A stretch of 64,000 nucleotides of DNA from DATAVB01 sp036267955 (GCA_036267955.1 DATAVB010000058.1:1-64000), one strand, 5' to 3'. Counted from the stretch's first letter, positions 51,497 to 59,966 are shown. Notes: generated by a model from the letters alone, not told the origin. A program made the numbers and translations.

Positions 51497-52057
51497 TCAG
51501 CGCGCGGCGTCGAGCAGCGCGAGGATGCCGTCTATCGCGCGGTCGAACGGCTCGACCGAATCGGCGGCCCGGGCCAGTACGTATCCGCCCTGCAGGACCG
51601 CCGCGATGGTGGCGGCGGTCTGGGCCGGGTCGAGCGTGCCGGCGATCTCACCCGTCGCCTGACCTTCGGCGACGATGTCGGCGAGCCGGTCGCGCAGCCA
51701 GTCGAACGTCTCGGCCAGCGGACGGCGCAGGTCCGCATTGACCACCACGTCGGGATCCTGGGTCATCCGGCCGATCCGGCAGCCGCGCAGCACATCGCGT
51801 TCCCGGTGCAGGTAGGCGGAAATCCGCCCGATCGCGGTGGATCCGGCACCGAACTCGTCCTCGATCTCGGCCCGCATCTGCGCGGCGGTGCGCTGCAGCG
51901 CGGCCAGCGCGAGATCGGGTTTGCCGCCGAAGTGGTGATACATGCTGCCCTGCCCGGCGCCGGCGCGGTCCTGGATCGCCCGCGGACTGGTGCCGGTGTA
52001 ACCGCGCTCCCAGAGCAGTTCCTGTGTGCTTTCGATGAGTCTGTCCCGCGCGGCCAT
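51497..52057 (-). CDS. TetR family transcriptional regulator
   Basis: A 186-residue TetR repressor. The DNA-binding domain has ARDRLIESTQELLWERGY, TSPRAIQDRAGAGQGSMYHH (helix-turn-helix) and FGGKPDLALAAL; the C-terminal ligand domain includes GCRIGRMTQDPDVVV, as in AcrR-like regulators of stress operons. It would repress its own operon with DUF4865 and the tautomerase through the palindrome at 52067-52084. ATG 52057 is preferred because ATG 52072 lies within that palindrome. Confidence 0.92.
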   Translation of the reverse strand: MAARDRLIESTQELLWERGYTGTSPRAIQDRAGAGQGSMYHHFGGKPDLALAALQRTAAQMRAEIEDEFGAGSTAIGRISAYLHRERDVLRGCRIGRMTQDPDVVVNADLRRPLAETFDWLRDRLADIVAEGQATGEIAGTLDPAQTAATIAAVLQGGYVLARAADSVEPFDRAIDGILALLDAAR

Positions 52058-52066
52058 GAGCACACC

Positions 52067-52084
52067 GTACATACTAGTAGGTAC
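52067..52084. promoter_or_regulatory. Operator palindrome upstream of tetR
   Basis: GTAC-A-TACTAGTA-G-GTAC is symmetric over 18 bases except the centre-flanking A/G pair. It lies ten bases before the tetR start and 95 bases before pafA on the other strand, so the TetR protein could influence both. Confidence 0.75.
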
Positions 52085-52166
52085 AGTGGCCAGTGAAATT
52101 CCGGTGTGATCCATTGCGCCGACGGAAAATGCCCGTGGCAAACGGTATTCGGTCGCTTACTCCGAC

Positions 52167-52172
52167 TAGGGT
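52167..52172 (+). promoter_or_regulatory. -10 hexamer TAGGGT for pafA, leaderless
   Basis: TAGGGT ends six bases before the GTG start of pafA at 52179. This suggests pafA has its own promoter, separate from prcBA. Confidence 0.55.
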
Positions 52173-52178
52173 GGTGAC

Positions 52179-53537
52179 GTGGATCGCCGCATCTTTGGAC
52201 TCGAGAACGAGTATGGCGTCACCTGTACCTTTCACGGCCAGCGACGGCTGTCTCCGGACGAGGTGGCGCGGTACCTGTTCCGCCGGGTCGTGTCCTGGGG
52301 CCGTAGCAGCAACGTGTTTCTGCGCAACGGCGCCCGGCTCTACCTGGACGTCGGCTCGCACCCGGAGTACGCCACGCCGGAATGCGATTCGATCGTCGAC
52401 CTCGTCGTGCACGACAAGGCGGGGGAGCGGATCCTTGAGGGGCTGCTCGTCGACGCCGAGCGTCGGCTGCACGACGAGGGCATCTCCGGCGACATCTTCC
52501 TGTTCAAGAACAACACCGATTCGGCCGGCAACTCCTACGGCTGCCACGAGAACTACCTGGTCGGCCGCCCCGGCGACTTCTCCCGGCTCGCCGACATCCT
52601 CATCCCGTTCCTGGTCACCCGGCAGATCCTCTGCGGCGCCGGCAAGGTGCTGCAGACGCCGCGCGGCGCGGTCTACTGCGCGAGCCAGCGGGCCGAGCAC
52701 ATCTGGGAGGGCGTCTCCAGCGCCACCACGCGCTCGCGGCCGATCATCAACACCCGGGACGAGCCGCACGCCGATGCCGAGCGGTTCCGCCGGCTGCACG
52801 TGATCGTCGGCGACTCCAACATGAACGAGTCGACGACGCTGTTGAAGGTCGGCTCGGCCGACATCGTGTTGCGGATGATCGAGGCCGGCATCGTGATGCG
52901 CGATCTCACCCTGGAGAACCCGATCCGGGCGATCCGCGAGGTCTCGCACGACATCACCGGACGCAAGCGGATCCGGCTGGCCAACGGCCGCGAGGTCACC
53001 GCGCTCGACGTGCAACGGGAGTACTACGAGAAGGCCGTCGACTTCGTCGCCCGGCACAGCGACGATCCGGTGTTGACCCGGGTGATGGACCTGTGGGGAC
53101 GTACGTTGACCGCCGTCGAGACCGGCGACCTGTCGCTGATCGACCGCGAGATCGACTGGGCCACGAAATACCAGCTGATCGAGCGTTACCGGGCGAAGTA
53201 CGACCTGCCGTTGTCCTCGCCGCGGGTGGCGCAACTGGACCTCGCGTACCACGACATTCACCGCGGCCGCGGCCTGTACTACCTGCTCGAGCGCAAGGGC
53301 ATGGTCAAGCGGGTCACCCGGGATCTGTCGATCTTCGAGGCCAAGAGCGTGCCGCCGCAGACGACCAGGGCCCGGCTGCGCGGCGAGTTCATCCGCCGGG
53401 CGCAGGAGCGGCGGCGGGACTTCACCGTCGACTGGGTGCACCTCAAGCTCAATGACCAGGCGCAGCGCACGGTGCTGTGCAAGGACCCGTTCCGGTCGGT
53501 CGACGAGCGGGTGGAGAAGTTAATCGCCGGCATGTAG
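52179..53537 (+). CDS. pafA: Pup-protein ligase PafA
   Basis: A 452-residue glutamine-synthetase-fold ligase that uses ATP to link the C-terminal Glu of Pup to substrate lysines. MDRRIFGLENEYGVTCTF places metal-binding Glu9, and GARLYLDVGSHPEYATPE places catalytic Asp57, the same numbering as M. tuberculosis PafA. KNNTDSAGNSYGCHENYLVG is shared with Dop. The Dop loop is absent. GTG start in a leaderless setting. In many actinomycetes pafA is followed by pafBC; here about 7 kb of other genes intervene. Confidence 0.97.
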   Translation: MDRRIFGLENEYGVTCTFHGQRRLSPDEVARYLFRRVVSWGRSSNVFLRNGARLYLDVGSHPEYATPECDSIVDLVVHDKAGERILEGLLVDAERRLHDEGISGDIFLFKNNTDSAGNSYGCHENYLVGRPGDFSRLADILIPFLVTRQILCGAGKVLQTPRGAVYCASQRAEHIWEGVSSATTRSRPIINTRDEPHADAERFRRLHVIVGDSNMNESTTLLKVGSADIVLRMIEAGIVMRDLTLENPIRAIREVSHDITGRKRIRLANGREVTALDVQREYYEKAVDFVARHSDDPVLTRVMDLWGRTLTAVETGDLSLIDREIDWATKYQLIERYRAKYDLPLSSPRVAQLDLAYHDIHRGRGLYYLLERKGMVKRVTRDLSIFEAKSVPPQTTRARLRGEFIRRAQERRRDFTVDWVHLKLNDQAQRTVLCKDPFRSVDERVEKLIAGM

Positions 53538-53984
53538 CCGGTCGTCGCGGGGCACGCCGATCACCCGGCCGAGCAGGCTGACCAGCTGGCGCTGGTCGGC
53601 GGCCGGCAGCGCGGCCAGCAGCTCCTTATTGGCCTGCGCCAGTTGCTTGTCCAGTTGGGTGAGTCGCCGCCGGCCCGGCTCGGTGATCGAGATGACGTTG
53701 CGGCGTCGGTCGCTCGGATCCTGGCTGCGTTCGACGAGTCGCTGCTCGCCCAGATCGTCCACCCAGCGCACCACGTCGCTCCGGTCGAGCCCGCTCCGCT
53801 CGCTGAGTGCGGTCTGACTGAGTTGGCCGAACTCGTCGAGTGCGGCCAGTAGGGCGTACTGACTGCGATGCAGGCCGGCCTCGGCCAGCACGCCGTCCAC
53901 GGCCCGACGGGCCTCCATCGAGAGCTGTCCGAGCAACCAACTCGGCAGCGTCCGCAGCCGCCTCGGCGAGTTCGCAACGTCCAT
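53520..53984 (-). CDS. MarR family transcriptional regulator
   Basis: A 154-residue MarR regulator: FGQLSQTALSERSGLDRSDV is the recognition region and VERSQDPSDRRRNVISITE the wing. It overlaps the end of pafA by 18 bases (convergent). It is divergent from the SnoaL-like gene across 83 bases, where a dyad ATGGG-N5-CCCAT (54022-54036) is a candidate operator. Confidence 0.9.
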   Translation of the reverse strand: MDVANSPRRLRTLPSWLLGQLSMEARRAVDGVLAEAGLHRSQYALLAALDEFGQLSQTALSERSGLDRSDVVRWVDDLGEQRLVERSQDPSDRRRNVISITEPGRRRLTQLDKQLAQANKELLAALPAADQRQLVSLLGRVIGVPRDDRLHAGD

Positions 53985-54015
53985 CCGCAGAGACTAGCGC
54001 CAGTCCAGGGCGGTC

Positions 54016-54036
54016 TATACTATGGGCGCTACCCAT
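54016..54036 (+). promoter_or_regulatory. Candidate promoter and MarR operator
   Basis: TATACT (54016-54021) is a good -10 for the SnoaL-like gene. The dyad ATGGG-CGCTA-CCCAT (54022-54036) begins immediately after it, over the likely transcription start, where a bound MarR protein would block initiation. Confidence 0.5.
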
Positions 54037-54067
54037 TATTTATGGAACCAACATTCAGGAGATCAAC

Positions 54068-54547
54068 ATGACCACCCACGAGATCACGGCACTCACCGAT
54101 TCAGACTGGCCCGAGCTCCTGGACCGGCTCCGCATCGAGGCCCACATCTCTCAACTGGGACGGTGTCTGGATGAGCGGGATTTCGAAGGGCTGCGCGGTC
54201 TCTTCACCGAAGACGCGATGGTGCGGACGCCCGGCGGAACCGCCGTCGGACATGACGCGCTCGTCGACCAGGCGCGGCAGCGGCATTCCGCGGACGAGGG
54301 CATCCAGCACCTCATCACCAACCTCGTTGTCGAGGTGGCCGGGGATCGGGCGTCGGTACGGGCCAACCTGCTGGTGAGTTTCGCCCGCTCCGGGGCCACC
54401 GGACCGGCGCCGTTCCAGCTGGGCGAGGTCTACCGGTTCCAGCTGCGGCAGACGGGCGAGGGCTGGCGCATTGCCGGGCTGAGCAGCGCGCCGACCTGGT
54501 CGGTCAACCCGCCAGCTGGTGTCCTGGGCGGTCCGACGCGGAGCTAG
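54068..54547 (+). CDS. SnoaL-like / NTF2-fold protein
   Basis: A 159-residue single-domain protein of the SnoaL/NTF2 fold: RIEAHISQLGRCLDERDFEG, LFTEDAMVRTPGGTAVGHDA and HLITNLVVEVAGDRASVRAN are the conserved strands and helices. Members include polyketide cyclases, isomerases and ring-hydroxylating dioxygenase small subunits; no catalytic assignment is possible. AGGAG lies five bases before the ATG. Probably regulated by the divergent MarR gene. Its last codons belong to a segment repeated at 55090-55178. Confidence 0.88.
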   Translation: MTTHEITALTDSDWPELLDRLRIEAHISQLGRCLDERDFEGLRGLFTEDAMVRTPGGTAVGHDALVDQARQRHSADEGIQHLITNLVVEVAGDRASVRANLLVSFARSGATGPAPFQLGEVYRFQLRQTGEGWRIAGLSSAPTWSVNPPAGVLGGPTRS

Positions 54548-54573
54548 GCTTTTTCCGGGTACCCGTTCACGCT

Positions 54574-54593
54574 GCCGGAGGCACGACATCGTC
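54574..54593 (+). repeat. Direct repeat, left copy
   Basis: GCCGGAGGCACGACATCGTC is identical to 55159-55178. Similarity extends upstream through the end of the SnoaL gene (GTCCTGGG and TAGGCTTT), over about 80 bases. Confidence 0.85.
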
Positions 54594-54652
54594 GCTGGCA
54601 CAGCTCGTACCAAAGGTCACGACTTGCCTATTCAATTTGCTGTCACACTGGC

Positions 54653-55020
54653 GTGATGACGTTGGAGTCCGAGTCGGTGAATCGGCTTGCCGAGGCGGCG
54701 TCGAAGATATTGTCAGAATTAGAATTACCCTTGATGACTATCCGGTTGCAGTCAATTTCACGGAGAATCCCGGGATTGTTATTGTGTCTGTGGGAATTGG
54801 CGCATTTGTGGTGGAGGCACCAACTTTCGAAGAAGCGGTTGTCCAGCTCGCAGATGAGCTACAGGATCAGGCTATTGACATAGGCTTGAAAGCGGTGCCG
54901 CGATGTGTCGGCGCGCACTTTCATCCGGCGCGGGCACAAGTTGTCGATAACACCGCGGTTTGGGTTTGTCCCGCATCGGGGGAGACGATCCGCCAAATCG
55001 GATCCGGAACAGCGGGATAG
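54653..55020 (+). pseudogene. Low-GC hypothetical gene, probably frameshifted
   Basis: A GTG/ATG pair at 54653/54656 begins a frame with good codon bias, MTLESESVNRLAEAASKILSE, which loses bias at about 54715. A second frame (open from TTG 54637 to 55020) then reads ITLDDYPVAVNFTENPG, PTFEEAVVQLADELQDQA, HFHPARAQVVDNTAVWVCPA. Joined by a one-base shift near 54705-54730, the two would make one protein of about 120 residues, so a frameshift is likely. The codons are AT-rich (many ATT, GTT, GAT), unlike neighbours, pointing to acquisition from outside. Family not recognised. It lies between the two direct repeat copies. Confidence 0.5.
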
Positions 55021-55158
55021 CCAAGTCGCTGATCGTGCCGTCACCAGGTCAGGCTAGCCGTCACACACACGGTTCGCGGCGACCCGCGCACACCTGCGGC
55101 CGGCGTCCTGGGTCGCGACGCAGAGAGTTAGGCTTTCGGGGCGTAGCCCGCATACCTA

Positions 55159-55178
55159 GCCGGAGGCACGACATCGTC
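55159..55178 (+). repeat. Direct repeat, right copy
   Basis: Identical 20-base match to 54574-54593, lying eight bases before the start of the MFS gene. Similarity with the left copy extends upstream to about 55090. Confidence 0.85.
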
Positions 55179-55186
55179 ACCGCACC

Positions 55187-56401
55187 ATGATGCGCGATCT
55201 GGCCCGTCGAAACACCACCGGTTCCCCGACCCGTACGCAGCGCAACGGCCTGCTGCTCGCCGGAATCCTGCTGATCGCGGCGTCGTTGCGGTCCCCGATC
55301 ACCGGGGTGGGTCCGCTTATCGGCACCATCCGGGGCGACACCGGTATCAGCGGCAGTGTGGCCGGGGTGTTGACCACCCTGCCGGTGCTGGCCTTTGCGG
55401 CCGCCTCGCCGGTGGCGCCGTCGCTGGCCCGGCGAATCGGTATCGAGCGAAGCCTGTTTGTCGCGCTGCTCGGACTCTTCGCCGGGGTGGCCCTGCGGTC
55501 GGTCCCGACCCTCGGCACGCTGTTCGCCGGCACCGTGCTGCTCGGCGTCTCGATCGCGCTGGCCAACGTGCTGCTGCCCGGCCTCGTAAAGCGCGACTTC
55601 CCGCACCGGGTCGGTGCCATCACGAGCCTGTACGCCGCCACGATGAACCTCCTCGCCGCGACGTCCTCCGGCATCGCTGTGCCGATCGCCGGTGCCGCGC
55701 CCGGTGGTTGGCGGACCGCCATCGGCTGCTGGCTCGTGCTGATTGTGCTCGCGCTGGTGCTGTGGTCGCCGCAACTGGGGGAGCGGACCGTCAGCACCGA
55801 GCAGCGGGCCCCGATGCCGTGGCGGTCCCCGCTGGCCTGGGCGGTGACGTTGTACATGGGGCTGCAGTCGCTGGCCTTCTACGCGATGGTGAGCTGGCTG
55901 CCGACAATCCTGCACAGTCGCGGGACGAGCACCGGCCGGGCCGGCTGGGAGCTGTTTCTCTTCCAGGTCGTGGCTCTGGTCTCGAACTTCAGCACGCCGA
56001 CGCTGATCCGCCGGCTGCCTGACCAGCGGCTGCTGGCGGCCGGCTGGTCGCTGATGGCGGGGGTGGCGTTCGCCGGCCTGCTCCTGGCTCCGGTGCTCAC
56101 CCTGCTCTGGGTGGTGCTCGGTGGCCTGGCCAGCGGTGGTGCGTTGGTGTTGGCGTTGTCGTTCTTCGGGCTGCGGTCCGTCGGTTCCCAGCAGGCAGCC
56201 GCATTGTCCGGAATGGCGCAGTCGGTCGGCTATCTGATCGCGGCGAGCGGGCCGGTGCTCTTCGGAGTGCTGCACGACGCCTCCGGCGGGTGGAGCATTC
56301 CGCTGCTCCTCCTGGTGGTGCTGGCCGGTGTCCAGCTGCTCATGGGCTACCGCGCCGGCCGGCTCGGCACCGTGCGCGGTGCTGACTCAGCCTCCTCTTA
56401 G
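55187..56401 (+). CDS. MFS transporter, CynX/NimT type
   Basis: A 404-residue major facilitator with about 12 hydrophobic segments. The first, AGILLIAASLRSPITGVGPL, and LASGGALVLALSFFGLRS near the C-terminus are typical of the CynX/NimT (cyanate/nitroimidazole) group. Substrate unknown. The start is ATG 55187 or 55190; the upstream sequence is the right copy of a direct repeat. It lies alone between the low-GC insertion and the FKBP gene. Confidence 0.88.
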   Translation: MMRDLARRNTTGSPTRTQRNGLLLAGILLIAASLRSPITGVGPLIGTIRGDTGISGSVAGVLTTLPVLAFAAASPVAPSLARRIGIERSLFVALLGLFAGVALRSVPTLGTLFAGTVLLGVSIALANVLLPGLVKRDFPHRVGAITSLYAATMNLLAATSSGIAVPIAGAAPGGWRTAIGCWLVLIVLALVLWSPQLGERTVSTEQRAPMPWRSPLAWAVTLYMGLQSLAFYAMVSWLPTILHSRGTSTGRAGWELFLFQVVALVSNFSTPTLIRRLPDQRLLAAGWSLMAGVAFAGLLLAPVLTLLWVVLGGLASGGALVLALSFFGLRSVGSQQAAALSGMAQSVGYLIAASGPVLFGVLHDASGGWSIPLLLLVVLAGVQLLMGYRAGRLGTVRGADSASS

Positions 56402-56486
56402 GGAGCCCGGCTACAGTGTGGCGTTCCTCGAATCAGCTTTGCCTGACATGACATCCAGATGACCAGACTTTGACTCAGCGAAGGTT

Positions 56487-57461
56487 GTGCGTGTGCGTTA
56501 CCGCCCCGTTGCCCTGACCGCTCTGTTCGTCGCCGGCGCCGTCGTCGCGGCCGGCTGCGGCTCCAGCAAGTCCGACAGCAAATCGGCCCCCAAGAAGCCG
56601 GCCGCGGCCTCCGCGTCACTGTCCAGCGTGACGGTGAAGAGCGGCAAGACGCCGACCCTGAGCCTGGCCAAGAAGCCGTTCTCGGTGACCAAGACCGCGG
56701 TCAAGGTCGTCACCCCTGGTCACGGCGCCGCCGTGAAGAAGGGGCAGAGCGTCTCGGTCAACTACGTGCTCGTCGACGGCCGGGACGGCAAGCAGGCCGA
56801 CTCGACGTACGGCAAGGCGACCCAGGCGTTCCCGGCCGACCCGACCCAGGTCATCCCGGGCATCGCCAAGGGCCTCATCGACCAGAAGATCGGCTCCCGG
56901 GTGCTGGTCGGGGTCGCCCCGGCCGACGGCTTCAAGTCCCAGGGCGGCAACCAGAATCTCGGCATCCAGGCCGACGACAGCCTGCTGATCCTGCTCGACA
57001 TCAAGTCCGCCCACACGCCGCTGGCAATGGCCAAGGGAACCGCCGTGCCGCCGAAGGCCGGCCTGCCGACCGCGAAGTTCGATTCCAAGGGCAACGCCAC
57101 CATCACCGTCCCGAAGACGCCGGCCCCGACGAAGCTGATCGTCCAGCCGCTCATCAAGGGCGACGGCGCCACGGTGAAAAAGGGCCAGACGGTCTCGGCC
57201 AAGTACACCGGCGTCATCTGGAAGACCGGCAAGGTCTTCGACTCGGCCGCGACGCACGGTCCCAACGCGGTCCCGTTCCCGGTCGGTGCAGGTCAGGTCA
57301 TCCCGGCCTGGGACACCGGCCTGGTGGGGCAGAAGGTCGGCAGCCGGCTGCTGATGGTCGTACCGCCCAAGTACGGGTACGACACCAGCCCGCCGGCAAA
57401 CTCCGGGATCGGAAAGACCGACACGCTCGTCTTCGTCATCGACATCGTCGACGTCAACTAA
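56487..57461 (+). CDS. FKBP-type peptidyl-prolyl isomerase lipoprotein with two FKBP domains
   Basis: A 324-residue exported protein. A signal peptide ends in the lipobox VAAGC (Cys23), giving a membrane-anchored lipoprotein, followed by a Lys/Ala/Ser linker. Two FKBP domains follow: about residues 70-175 (degenerate: QSVSVNYVLVDGRDG, VIPGIAKGLIDQKIGSRVLV) and 210-324 (KGQTVSAKYTGVIWKTGKVF, QVIPAWDTGLVGQKVGSRLL, PKYGYDT). The second keeps the better active site. Many actinomycetes have FKBP genes between pafA and pafBC. Start GTG 56487; GTG 56493 is an alternative. Confidence 0.92.
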   Translation: MRVRYRPVALTALFVAGAVVAAGCGSSKSDSKSAPKKPAAASASLSSVTVKSGKTPTLSLAKKPFSVTKTAVKVVTPGHGAAVKKGQSVSVNYVLVDGRDGKQADSTYGKATQAFPADPTQVIPGIAKGLIDQKIGSRVLVGVAPADGFKSQGGNQNLGIQADDSLLILLDIKSAHTPLAMAKGTAVPPKAGLPTAKFDSKGNATITVPKTPAPTKLIVQPLIKGDGATVKKGQTVSAKYTGVIWKTGKVFDSAATHGPNAVPFPVGAGQVIPAWDTGLVGQKVGSRLLMVVPPKYGYDTSPPANSGIGKTDTLVFVIDIVDVN

Positions 57462-57476
57462 CCCGCCCCGTCCTGC

Positions 57477-57538
57477 GTTGATCATGCGGAAACTGTTTGC
57501 GACACGCCGCTGAGAGCAACAGTTTCCGCATGATCAAC
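57477..57538. repeat. Palindromic repeat, family 1, copy C
   Basis: Perfect 21-base arms (57477-57497, 57518-57538) with the same core as copies A and B enclose a 20-base loop containing GCGACACGCCG. It lies between the convergent FKBP and Eis-like genes. Confidence 0.95.
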
Positions 57539-57554
57539 ACCGAGGGTGGGGTCG

Positions 57555-58772
57555 TCAGAAGCCGGTGCCGCTCCACGGCGCTCGGGGCGTCCGGAACAGT
57601 TCGTCGGCCCGATCCAGGGCGGCCGCGTCGGTCACCGCGATGCGGCCGACCGCCGCCAGCTCGCTCGGGCGCCATTCGCCGAGGTAGAGCATCGCCAGGG
57701 TCTCGACGTCCAGGCTGAGTTCGGGGTCGCGGTCCGTGCGTACAACCTCGGTGCCGTGGATCAGGTAGGCGCCGGAGTTCCGTGGCAGCTTGGAGTCCGT
57801 CACGCCCAGCACGACCGGCTCACCGGAGCCGAAGGTACGGGCGGCGAGCGTGCCGGGGACGTCGAGCAGTCGGAGCCAGAGGTCGTCGGTGCGGTTCAGC
57901 ACCCGACAGGCCCGCGGATCGGTCAGCATTGTCGCGATTGGATCGTCGATCGGCCGGCCGGAGGCCCGGATCTCGGTGATCAGGTCGACCGAGAGCAGGA
58001 ACCGCCACAGCCCGATCAGAGCGGCCGGGTCGGCGGCGTGCAGGTCCCGCACCTGCAGGGCCACGCCCCCGTCGGGCGCTTCGAAGGTGCCGAGATCGAT
58101 GACGCGGTAGACGACGAAACCGTCGTCGCCGTCCGCTCCGGTGTGTACCGCCACGGTATGGGTTCCGCCGGGTCCGACCTGCAGGTTGTGATCGCGCATC
58201 CACCACGGTGCCGGTCGGGCGATCATCCCGGGCCGGTGCAGACCGATGCGCCGGTACACATCGGGCGGCAGCTCCACCGCCTCCGTACGGTCGAGCACTC
58301 GTACCTCGCCGATGTCGGGCACACCGGGCCGGATGCTGGCCTTGCCGCGATCGATCCGGAACCTCAGGTTGCGGGTCGCCGCGCCGTATCCGAAACGGCC
58401 GTAGATCGTGGTTTCGCTCGCGTGCAGGATCGCCACCTGGTCGCCGCGGTCGAGGCAGTCGGCGAACTGTTGGGCCTCGAGCTGGGTCAGGATGCCGCGC
58501 CGGGTTCGGTCGGCCCGGACGCCGACGCCGTCGACCGCGGCCGCAGGCAACTGGCGGCCGCCGGGGACAGCGAGCTCGGTCCGGTACGAGCCGGTGATCC
58601 CGATCGGGGTGTCGCCCTCGAAGGCGCCGAACCTCCGCTCGGCCCCCACCGCGGCGCCGACCTGCTCCCAGATCTCGTCGGTGGGCGGCGTGCCGTGCAG
58701 GGCGGTCATCAGCAGGTCGATGGTCGCCCGCTGCTCGCCTTCGCGTAGCGGACGTACCGAGAAGTCGGACAC
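57555..58772 (-). CDS. Eis-family GNAT N-acetyltransferase
   Basis: A 405-residue protein with the three-part Eis architecture: an N-terminal GNAT domain (AAVDGVGVRADRTRRGILTQL, the acetyl-CoA loop), a second GNAT fold, and a C-terminal sterol-carrier-like domain. It ends in Phe (WSGTGF), whose carboxylate acts as the base in Eis enzymes. Family members acetylate aminoglycosides, lysines or peptides on several amines. GTG start with AAGGAG upstream. It lies 31 bases after the DUF3866 gene and probably shares its transcript. Confidence 0.92.
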   Translation of the reverse strand: MSDFSVRPLREGEQRATIDLLMTALHGTPPTDEIWEQVGAAVGAERRFGAFEGDTPIGITGSYRTELAVPGGRQLPAAAVDGVGVRADRTRRGILTQLEAQQFADCLDRGDQVAILHASETTIYGRFGYGAATRNLRFRIDRGKASIRPGVPDIGEVRVLDRTEAVELPPDVYRRIGLHRPGMIARPAPWWMRDHNLQVGPGGTHTVAVHTGADGDDGFVVYRVIDLGTFEAPDGGVALQVRDLHAADPAALIGLWRFLLSVDLITEIRASGRPIDDPIATMLTDPRACRVLNRTDDLWLRLLDVPGTLAARTFGSGEPVVLGVTDSKLPRNSGAYLIHGTEVVRTDRDPELSLDVETLAMLYLGEWRPSELAAVGRIAVTDAAALDRADELFRTPRAPWSGTGF

Positions 58773-58803
58773 AGCGACAGCTCCTTGCGTCGTTGAGGGT
58801 TGG

Positions 58804-59880
58804 TCAGCCGGCCGGATGCAGCAGCGAGTGGGCGTGCCGACCCGCGGCGGCGGCGGACAGGAACGCCGCCGGATCCTCGGTCAGCCCCCGTCCCATGGTG
58901 GAGAGGCCGACCGGACTGCCGCGCAGCGCCGCGGTGAGACCGTCGACGGCCACCTCGACCAGCCGGTGCCGGGCACCCAGCGGCTGTGCGTCGGCTCGGA
59001 CCTGGGCGCCGAAATCGCCGTTCAGCAAGGGAATCACCACGTCTGCGGACGCCAGTGCGACCCGGCCGTACGCGGTGAGGCTGTGATGCGAGACGCCCCG
59101 GTGGCGCGGCCGGGGATCGGCCTGCGAGACACGCAGTGAGGCGACCGGCCTGCCACCCAGGACAGCTGCGGCGTTGACCGCCTCGCCCGCGGCGACGCCG
59201 GAGAAGCCCCAGCGGGTATCGGTGCCCAGATTCCCGGGGCCCTGGGTCACCACGATGACGTCGGCCCGCAGCACGTGCCGGGCGACCAGCAGGCCGCTGT
59301 GCAGGGAGACCGCCTCGTAGTCGCCGCCGAACGCCTGCCCGGCCGTCACGCAGCCGGCCAGCCAGCCGGCGTTGGTCAGGCCGGCGACGGTACGCGAGAA
59401 CCAGGCCGGCAGCGCCGCGCCGTCGGTCATCACATATGCCACGCGGACCGGTCCGTGCTGCCGCAATCCGGCGACGACGGCGGGCAGCGCCGAATGCAGA
59501 TCCGCGACGACGACCGGAGTGTCGTCCAGCGAGTCGGCGTCCCGCAACAGGCCGTGGTGCGGCGATTCCTGTTCGTCCGCGCCGAAGACACCGGCCTGCA
59601 GCGGGGTGTAGCGGGCTTTCACCAGATGGCCCGGACCGGTCGGATCGGGCGGCAGCCGATCGGGCAGCGCGACGACGAGCGCGAAGCCGCCGGTCCCGAG
59701 CCCCTGGGCGAGCGCCGTGGTGTTGAGCAGCACCACGTCACCGACCTCGGGCCGGCCGACCAGCGCGGGATACGCCAGCGCCACCGCGGCGCCGTCGTCG
59801 GGAATCTGCACGTCGAGCTCGACGGTCCCGGCCCATTCGCGGCGGATCCGCACCACGGTGCCGCGCCGCCATCTGATCAC
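58804..59880 (-). CDS. DUF3866 family protein
   Basis: A 358-residue protein of DUF3866, often encoded near pafBC in Actinobacteria. MIRWRRGTVVRIRREWAG opens it; VVLLNTTALAQGLGTGGFALV and HSALPAVVAGLRQHGPVRVAYVMTDGAALP follow, then VIVVTQGPGNLGTDTRWGFSG. The last resembles a phosphate or nucleotide-binding loop, but function is unknown. No membrane segment. First gene of a two-gene unit with the Eis-like protein; divergent from the P-loop gene. Confidence 0.88.
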   Translation of the reverse strand: MIRWRRGTVVRIRREWAGTVELDVQIPDDGAAVALAYPALVGRPEVGDVVLLNTTALAQGLGTGGFALVVALPDRLPPDPTGPGHLVKARYTPLQAGVFGADEQESPHHGLLRDADSLDDTPVVVADLHSALPAVVAGLRQHGPVRVAYVMTDGAALPAWFSRTVAGLTNAGWLAGCVTAGQAFGGDYEAVSLHSGLLVARHVLRADVIVVTQGPGNLGTDTRWGFSGVAAGEAVNAAAVLGGRPVASLRVSQADPRPRHRGVSHHSLTAYGRVALASADVVIPLLNGDFGAQVRADAQPLGARHRLVEVAVDGLTAALRGSPVGLSTMGRGLTEDPAAFLSAAAAGRHAHSLLHPAG

Positions 59881-59966
59881 GGCTGCGCAGCCTACCGGGG
59901 CCCGCCGAAATGTCGGCGGGACAGGGGATGATGCCGCGGCACCGACTCGCCGACCGGAGGACAGCC

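Noticed and set aside
52074..53441. 455-residue minus-strand frame opposite pafA
   Set aside because: Complete antisense shadow of pafA, without family motifs.
19395..57538. Palindromic repeats considered as a CRISPR array or as insertion sequences
   Set aside because: Copies are single and far apart with no spacers, and none encloses a transposase gene; no cas genes are present.
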